NCBI GenBank assembly: GCA_029976075.1 | Contig: JARKNW010000082.1 | Span: 1 to 64,000, forward strand | Reading direction: 5' to 3' | DNA: 64,000 bases | Source: Pleomorphomonas sp. | GTDB lineage: Bacteria > Pseudomonadota > Alphaproteobacteria > Rhizobiales > Pleomorphomonadaceae | Made by a program: the position numbers and the translations under genes | The notes under the pieces: model-generated | What the model saw: only the letters and a program-made list of their open reading frames with translations | The model's database searches: none | Told to the model about the DNA's origin: nothing | In this document: in pieces, positions 59,017 through 64,000 of the stretch | Layout of the letters: every line of letters starts with the position of its first letter | Position numbering within the stretch: the stretch's first letter is position 1

Positions 59017-59135
59017 TATATTCCGGACCGGCCAAAGCCACAAGTTTTGCCGGCGGCGCCTTGCCAACCGGTTCCGTCCCCGGGGCGGTCCCGGCCGGGT
59101 TTTCTCGCTCCTTCCTCATCGAGATCGTTTGTCCA

Positions 59136-60332
59136 ATGGTCGCTTCTTTCGATCGTGTCGCTTCGACGAAGCCTTTCGGTTTTCGTGCCCTGCCGCTTGT
59201 TCTGGTCTTGCTGGCGGGGCTTGCCGGTTGCGACGACAAGAACGTCTACGCGCCGCCGCCGCCCGAGGAGGTGTCGGTCGCCAGGCCCCTTGTGCAGGAT
59301 GTCCCGCGCTATATCGAGGTGACCGGTGCCACGGCGGCATATCAGAGCGTCAATCTGGTCGCTCGCGTCCCGGGGACGCTTGTGTCGATCGACTACCAGG
59401 ACGGCAAGCCGGTGGAAGCGGGGCAGAAGCTGTTCACCATCGACCCGGCGCAATACAAGGCGCAGGTCGATCAGGCGGAAGCTGCCGTCGCCCAGGCAGA
59501 GGCCGGGCTCGACAATGCCGAGGCCACCTTTGGACGCCAGACCCAGCTCGACGCCAAGGCGGTCATTTCGCAGTCGCAGGTCGACAGCGCCCGGGCCAGC
59601 CGGGATTCGGCCAGAGCGCAGCTCGCTTCGGCGAAGGCGAGCCTGGAAATCGCCCGCCTCAACCTCGGCTATACCGAGATCTCCGCGCCCTTCGACGGTG
59701 TCGTCAGCGCCCACCTGGCCGATATTGGCGCCTATGTCGGGCAGGGCGGGCCGACGACGCTGGCCTCCATCGTCCGTTTCAAGCCGATCTATGCCAACTT
59801 CACCATCAGCGAGACGGACATGCTTCGGGTGCGCGAGAAGATCCGGGACAAGATCCGATCATCGGGCGGCGAACGGCCGCGCCTTCAGGACATCCTCGTC
59901 GAGGCCGGCACCCAGTTGGAAAGCGGTTATCCGCATCAGGGCAGGCTCGACTATATCGCGCCGGGTGTCGATCCCCAGACCGGCACGCTGGCGGTGCGAG
60001 CGATCTTCGACAACGACGATATCGCCTTTTTGCCCGGCACCTTCGTGCGGCTGCGCATTCCCTTCGAGACCGTGAAGGCGGCGCTCCTGCTGCCGGACGC
60101 TGCCATAGGCACCGACCAGCAGGGACGCTACGTGCTGGTGCTCGGCGAGGATGACGTCGTGCATCAGCGGGCGGTGGAGATCGAGCCGGGACCGCCGGGC
60201 TTCCAGGCGATCGTCGGTGGGCTCAAGGCCGACGAGTCGGTGGTGGTCGGCGGGCTCGGCCGGGCCCGGCCGGAAGCCAAGGTCAAGCCGCTCGTCGTGA
60301 CGCTCGACGTCAAATCTTCCGGCACGAACTGA
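59136..60332 (+). CDS. RND efflux periplasmic adaptor lipoprotein (AcrA/MexA-type)
   Basis: The 398-residue protein has a lipoprotein signal with lipobox LAGC at Cys32. A lipoyl/barrel-sandwich segment (VARVPGTLVSIDYQDGKPVE), a coiled-coil hairpin (about 100-170, rich in AQAEAG and SRDSARAQLAS), the second lipoyl half (YTEISAPFDGVVS) and a beta-barrel domain (YIAPGVDPQTGTLAVRAIFDN) follow in the AcrA order. It links the inner-membrane pump to an outer-membrane channel, whose gene is not in the window. It lies 10 bases before the pump gene. Confidence 0.9.
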   Translation: MVASFDRVASTKPFGFRALPLVLVLLAGLAGCDDKNVYAPPPPEEVSVARPLVQDVPRYIEVTGATAAYQSVNLVARVPGTLVSIDYQDGKPVEAGQKLFTIDPAQYKAQVDQAEAAVAQAEAGLDNAEATFGRQTQLDAKAVISQSQVDSARASRDSARAQLASAKASLEIARLNLGYTEISAPFDGVVSAHLADIGAYVGQGGPTTLASIVRFKPIYANFTISETDMLRVREKIRDKIRSSGGERPRLQDILVEAGTQLESGYPHQGRLDYIAPGVDPQTGTLAVRAIFDNDDIAFLPGTFVRLRIPFETVKAALLLPDAAIGTDQQGRYVLVLGEDDVVHQRAVEIEPGPPGFQAIVGGLKADESVVVGGLGRARPEAKVKPLVVTLDVKSSGTN

Positions 60333-60342
60333 GGCGCCGCCC

Positions 60343-63300
60343 ATGCTGTCGCGCTTTTTCATCGAACGGCCGGTCTTTGCCAACGTCATCGCCCTGGTGA
60401 TGATGCTGATCGGCGGCGTCGCCTTCTTCAATCTGCCGGTCGAGCAATATCCGAACGTCGTGCCGCCGACCATTCAGGTTTCCGCCCGCTATCCCGGCGC
60501 CAGTGCCGCGACGGTCATGAAGACGGTGGCGCTGCCGATCGAACAGCAGGTCAACGGCGTGCCCGGCATGCTCTACATGCAGTCGTTCAGCGGCAGCGAC
60601 GGCACCTATTCGCTGACGGTGACCTTCGACATCGGCACCGACCCCGACAAGGCGCAGATCCTGGTGCAGAATCGGGTGGATGCCGCCAACGCCCAACTGC
60701 CGGACGCGCTGCAGGCGCAGGGCATATCCGTTCGCAAGCGGTCGACCTCGATCCTCGCCTTCGTGGTGCTCACGTCGCCGGGGAGCAAATACGACAGTCT
60801 CTATCTCGCCAATTACGCGACAATCCATCTCAAGGACGAGATCTCCCGCCTGCCGGGCGTCGGCGATGTTGGCGTCTACGGTGCCGGCACCTACGCCATG
60901 CGCGTCTGGCTCGACCCGACGCGGCTGCAGGCGCTCGGCTTGACGCCCGCCGATGTGGTGACGGCCATCCGCCAGCAGAACCAGGAGGTATCGGCCGGGC
61001 AGATCGGCATGCCGCCGGCCGGCGACGGGCAGGGCTTCCAGTATACGCTGAACATCTCCGGCCAGATGGACGACGCGGCAGAGTTCGAGGACATCGTCGT
61101 CAAGGCTTCCTCCGCCAACGGTGGGCGTATCGTCCGGTTGAAGGATGTCGCCCGGGTGGAGCTGGGGTCCAACTCCTACGGTCAGGTGTTCCGGCTGAAC
61201 GATGCGCCGGCCACGGCGCTGGCCATCAGCCAGTTGCCGGGTGCCAATGCCCTCGACGTCTCCAACATCGTCGAGGCCAAGATGGCGGAGCTGGCCAGGT
61301 CGTTTCCCGAAGGGGTCGCCTATTCGATCCCGTTCAACACGACCGCCTTCGTCAACGCCGCCGTGCACGAAGTCTACAAGACGCTGCTGGAGGCCTGCCT
61401 TATCGTGCTGGCGGTCATCCTGCTGTTCCTGCAGGACTGGCGGGCGACGCTGGTTCCGGCCACCACAGTGCCGGTCACCATCGTCGGCTCCTTCGCCGCC
61501 ATGGCCGCGCTGGGCTTTTCCCTCAACATGTCGACTTTGTTCGCGCTGATCCTGGTGATCGGCATCGTGGTCGACGACGCCATCGTCATCGTCGAGGGTG
61601 CGGCGCGCCACCTCGAGGAGGGCAAGTCCGGCCCGGCGGCGGCCATTGCGGCGATGGGTGAACTGCTGGGGCCGATCGTCGGCATCACGCTGGTGCTGAT
61701 CTCGGTTTTTCTGCCGGCCGCCTTCCTGCCCGGACTGACGGGAAAGCTCTACGCCCAGTTCGCCATGGTGATCGCCGCCACGGCGGTGATCAGCGCCATC
61801 AACGCGGTGACGCTGAAGCCGACGCAGGCGGCGCTGTGGATGCGGGCACCCAAGCCCGTCGCCGAGCGCAACGTCGTCTTCCGCGGCTTCGAGGCTGGTT
61901 TCCGCGGCCTGGAGGCCGGCTACGCCCGCTTGCTGAGGCGATTGCTCCACCGCGCGCTGCTGGTGGCGCTGGCCGGGCTGGTGTTGATCGGTCTTGCCGC
62001 CTGGATGCTGGTGCGCGTGCCCACCGGCCTGCTGCCGCTCGAGGATCAGGGCTACATGCTGGTCGCCGTCAAGCTGCCGGAGGGGGCGTCGCTGGCGCGG
62101 ACCGACCGGTCCCTCGACGCCCTGTCCAAGCGGATCCGCGCGGAGGTGCCGGGCGTCGACAACGTGGTGACGGTGGCCGGCGTGTCGGTGCTGGACGGCA
62201 ACGCCTCGCTGTCGAGCGCCGGCCTCGCCTATGTGGTTCTGAAACCCTGGGACCAGCGGAGCGCGGCGGAAGGCCTGCTGCCGACCTACAAGGCGCTGAG
62301 CGCGGCGGTGAAGACGCTGGACGACGGCTATGGGCTGGTCATCCCGCCGCCGTCGATTCAGGGCGTCGGCAACACCGGCGGCTTTTCGATGATCGTCGAG
62401 CTCCGCGATGGCAGTTTCGATTTCGCCAAGCTGGAGCGGACGGCACAGGCGGTGGCCGACAACGCCAACGGCCAGTCCAAGCTCAGCGGCATTCGCATGC
62501 CGACCGACTTCGCCAACCCGCAATATGACGTCAAGGTGGACCGGACCAAGGCGGCGACGCTCGGCGTCAACGTCAACGATGTGTTCAATACCATTTCCGG
62601 CTATCTCGGATCGGCATTCGCCAACCGCTTCACCCGCTTCGGCCACACCTTCCAGGTCTATGCCCAGGCCGATCAGGCCTATCGCAGCGTCGAGGCCGAT
62701 GTCGGCGCGCTGAGGGTGCGCAATGCGAGCGGCGCGCTCATTCCCCTGTCGACCATGGTGACGGTCGACCGCACCGTGGGACCGCCGGTGATCAGTCTCT
62801 ACAACCTCTATCCGGCGGCCACCGTGATGGGGCAAGCCCAGACCGGCCTCAGTTCGGGGCAGGTGATGAGGCTGATGGATCAGGTGGCCGCCAACACGCT
62901 TCCGCCGGGCACCGGCATGGACTGGACCGGCATGTCGTACCAGGAAAAGGTGGCGGGCGGGCAGATCTATCTGGTCTTCGCGCTGGCGCTGGCACTCGTC
63001 TACTTCGTGCTGGCCGCCCAGTATGAGAGCTGGATCACGCCGCTGTCGGTCATCCTGTCGGTGCCGCTCGCCATGCTGGGAACGGCGGCGGTGCTGTTGG
63101 CGCTCGGCGTGCCCAACAGCCTCTATACCCAGATCGGCCTGATCCTTCTGATCGCGCTGGCCGCCAAGAATGCCATCCTGATCGTGGAGTTCGCCCGCGA
63201 TCTTCGGCGCAAGGAGGGACTGTCGGCTGCCGAGGCGGCGGCGCTGGCCGGGCAGTTGCGCTTCCGGCCGATCATGATGACGTCGATTGCCTTCATCCTC

Positions 63301-63492
63301 GGCATGTTGCCGCTGGTCCTGGCGAGCGGTGCCGGCGCCAATGCCAGCAAGTCGATCGGCATCGCCGTGGTCAGCGGCATGCTCGTCTCCACCGTGCTGG
63401 CGGTGTTCGTGGTGCCGTCCTTCTTCGTCGTGCTGCAATGGGTCGAGGAGCGACTGGGCGCGCGCAAGACCAAGACAGCCGAGTTGAGCTGA
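60343..63492 (+). CDS. RND multidrug efflux pump, HAE1 family (AcrB/MexB-like)
   Basis: The 1049-residue length is typical of HAE1 pumps. MLSRFFIERPVFANVIALVM begins TM1; the proton-relay pair is Asp411-Asp412 in VVDDAIVIVEGA (TM4) and Lys942 is in LAAKNAILIVEFARD (TM10). Two large periplasmic loops follow TM1 and TM7. The trimer expels drugs, dyes and detergents using the proton gradient, with the adaptor encoded upstream. It should be controlled by the divergent TetR. Confidence 0.95.
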   Translation: MLSRFFIERPVFANVIALVMMLIGGVAFFNLPVEQYPNVVPPTIQVSARYPGASAATVMKTVALPIEQQVNGVPGMLYMQSFSGSDGTYSLTVTFDIGTDPDKAQILVQNRVDAANAQLPDALQAQGISVRKRSTSILAFVVLTSPGSKYDSLYLANYATIHLKDEISRLPGVGDVGVYGAGTYAMRVWLDPTRLQALGLTPADVVTAIRQQNQEVSAGQIGMPPAGDGQGFQYTLNISGQMDDAAEFEDIVVKASSANGGRIVRLKDVARVELGSNSYGQVFRLNDAPATALAISQLPGANALDVSNIVEAKMAELARSFPEGVAYSIPFNTTAFVNAAVHEVYKTLLEACLIVLAVILLFLQDWRATLVPATTVPVTIVGSFAAMAALGFSLNMSTLFALILVIGIVVDDAIVIVEGAARHLEEGKSGPAAAIAAMGELLGPIVGITLVLISVFLPAAFLPGLTGKLYAQFAMVIAATAVISAINAVTLKPTQAALWMRAPKPVAERNVVFRGFEAGFRGLEAGYARLLRRLLHRALLVALAGLVLIGLAAWMLVRVPTGLLPLEDQGYMLVAVKLPEGASLARTDRSLDALSKRIRAEVPGVDNVVTVAGVSVLDGNASLSSAGLAYVVLKPWDQRSAAEGLLPTYKALSAAVKTLDDGYGLVIPPPSIQGVGNTGGFSMIVELRDGSFDFAKLERTAQAVADNANGQSKLSGIRMPTDFANPQYDVKVDRTKAATLGVNVNDVFNTISGYLGSAFANRFTRFGHTFQVYAQADQAYRSVEADVGALRVRNASGALIPLSTMVTVDRTVGPPVISLYNLYPAATVMGQAQTGLSSGQVMRLMDQVAANTLPPGTGMDWTGMSYQEKVAGGQIYLVFALALALVYFVLAAQYESWITPLSVILSVPLAMLGTAAVLLALGVPNSLYTQIGLILLIALAAKNAILIVEFARDLRRKEGLSAAEAAALAGQLRFRPIMMTSIAFILGMLPLVLASGAGANASKSIGIAVVSGMLVSTVLAVFVVPSFFVVLQWVEERLGARKTKTAELS

Positions 63493-64000
63493 CACCAATG
63501 CCGGCCTAGAGCGTGCACAGTGCCCCGGCTTGCCGAAAGCGCTCCAACTACTTGCTTCCTCGCAATTTCGGACACAAACCCGGCCCCCACTTTTGCCGAA
63601 GTCGCTTTAGTGCTTCATCGGTGTTTTCCGCTCGAAAGCATGCACGCTTCACTTGGCGCATCCGTCAAAACTCGGCACCGGGGGGTGCCGCCGCGCCATT
63701 CTGACCATCGAGAGTGTCCGCCAAGTCCTGAAAGCGGCATGCCATTCTTGCCGTCAGTGGCATTGCGTTGCCAAAGCAAAGGGTGACGGCAGGGGAAGGC
63801 AAGCCGTTGATGCGGCTTGTCGATCCACGTCATCGACGGTGGATTCATTGCCCGCCTCATGGTTAACGGGAAAACTTCGAATGGTTCTTGCAAGATATTC
63901 GTAACTCTAGACTCGGGCACTTACGCCACTCAATCACTCGTTAATGGTCGCGACCCGAGAATCTCGTATTGTTACTGAGATGAGTGGCACATGGCTTCGC
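63493..64000. other. 508-base non-coding end region with a family C repeat
   Basis: A family C copy lies at 63561-63607 (CGCAATTTCGGACACAAACC, then CGGCCCCCACTTTTGCC). I see no convincing gene in the rest. An ATG at 63980 in frame with MSGTWLR could start a gene that continues beyond the window, but too little is visible to judge. Confidence 0.45.

Noticed and set aside
58884-59135. Extension of the RND adaptor frame to 58884
   Set aside because: It would overlap the divergent TetR gene and its operator and destroy the lipoprotein signal position.
60310-63498. 1062-residue open frame antisense to the RND pump gene
   Set aside because: It mirrors the pump gene codon for codon, is rich in His, Arg, Gly and Asp as expected for the antisense of a GC-biased gene, and has no domain. 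The plus-strand frame has all HAE1 motifs.
1-64000. CRISPR array, rRNA or tRNA genes, integrases and transposases
   Set aside because: I looked for regularly spaced direct repeats, conserved rRNA/tRNA stretches and transposase motifs and saw none. The dispersed repeats are inverted and irregularly spaced, unlike CRISPR. A tRNAscan/Infernal run would be decisive.

Overview
The window is 64 kb of GC-rich, densely coding bacterial chromosome. Codon use, the mix of regulator families (MocR, LysR, MarR, TetR, XRE-cupin), the long receptor genes with GTG starts, and short dispersed repeats of a kind known from rhizobia all point to an alphaproteobacterium, most likely order Hyphomicrobiales (Rhizobiales). 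I cannot name the genus. There are no rRNA or tRNA genes, CRISPR arrays or transposases that I can recognise.

Layout. 0-11.4 kb: a LacI-type regulator (only its first 14 codons lie in the window) follows a fucose/arabinose-isomerase-fold sugar isomerase on the minus strand; an FGGY sugar kinase lies at 8.8-10.4 kb. Between them is an accessory block: a small six-cysteine secreted protein, an AT-richer HEPN-like gene, a ParD/ParE pair whose toxin is frameshifted, pyruvate:quinone oxidoreductase PoxB, and a HipA kinase followed by an unusual long HTH partner. 11.5-25 kb: MocR regulator, C39-like protease-fold protein, D-Ala-D-Ala ligase, MarR/SnoaL, an MccF-type carboxypeptidase, a LysR-tautomerase-cupin-DUF4865 module, DUF305, DUF2867, a dual-specificity phosphatase, a second MocR with a LysE exporter, and a SpeE-like methyltransferase. 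25-42 kb: small stress, detoxification and transport genes (DJ-1/PfpI, DHFR-like, two MFS pumps, VOC, MarR, GFA, a F420-reductase-like oxidoreductase, an APH(3')-type kinase, GNAT/EamA-like/XRE-cupin, O-methyltransferase, TetR, DUF6273), plus a canonical HipB/HipA pair and a stand-alone DnaB-like ATPase.

42-58 kb is a sensory region: two tandem AraC paralogues, an HD-GYP c-di-GMP phosphodiesterase, three tandem methyl-accepting chemotaxis receptors of nearly identical design with a small protein between the first two, a second copy of the six-cysteine secreted protein, a MarR-controlled efflux operon, and a PAS protein overlapping a receptor with a C-terminal PilZ-like domain (a split Aer-type receptor). 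58-63.5 kb is a TetR-regulated RND efflux system (lipoprotein adaptor plus HAE1 pump), with an SDR gene remnant beside the regulator.

The intergenic spaces carry three dispersed repeat families. Family B (ten loci) consists of two inverted arms, each a small hairpin whose stem bases covary between copies, separated by an AT-rich TATATAA-bearing spacer; this is a REPIN/BIME-like architecture. Family A (three loci, 121 or 170 bp) has terminal inverted repeats and looks MITE-like. Family C is a short rhizobial-type repeat, and one copy is read as the C-terminal tail of a tautomerase. I consider these repeats, the six-cysteine secreted pair, the HipA/long-HTH pair and the split PAS/MCP-PilZ receptor the most interesting items.
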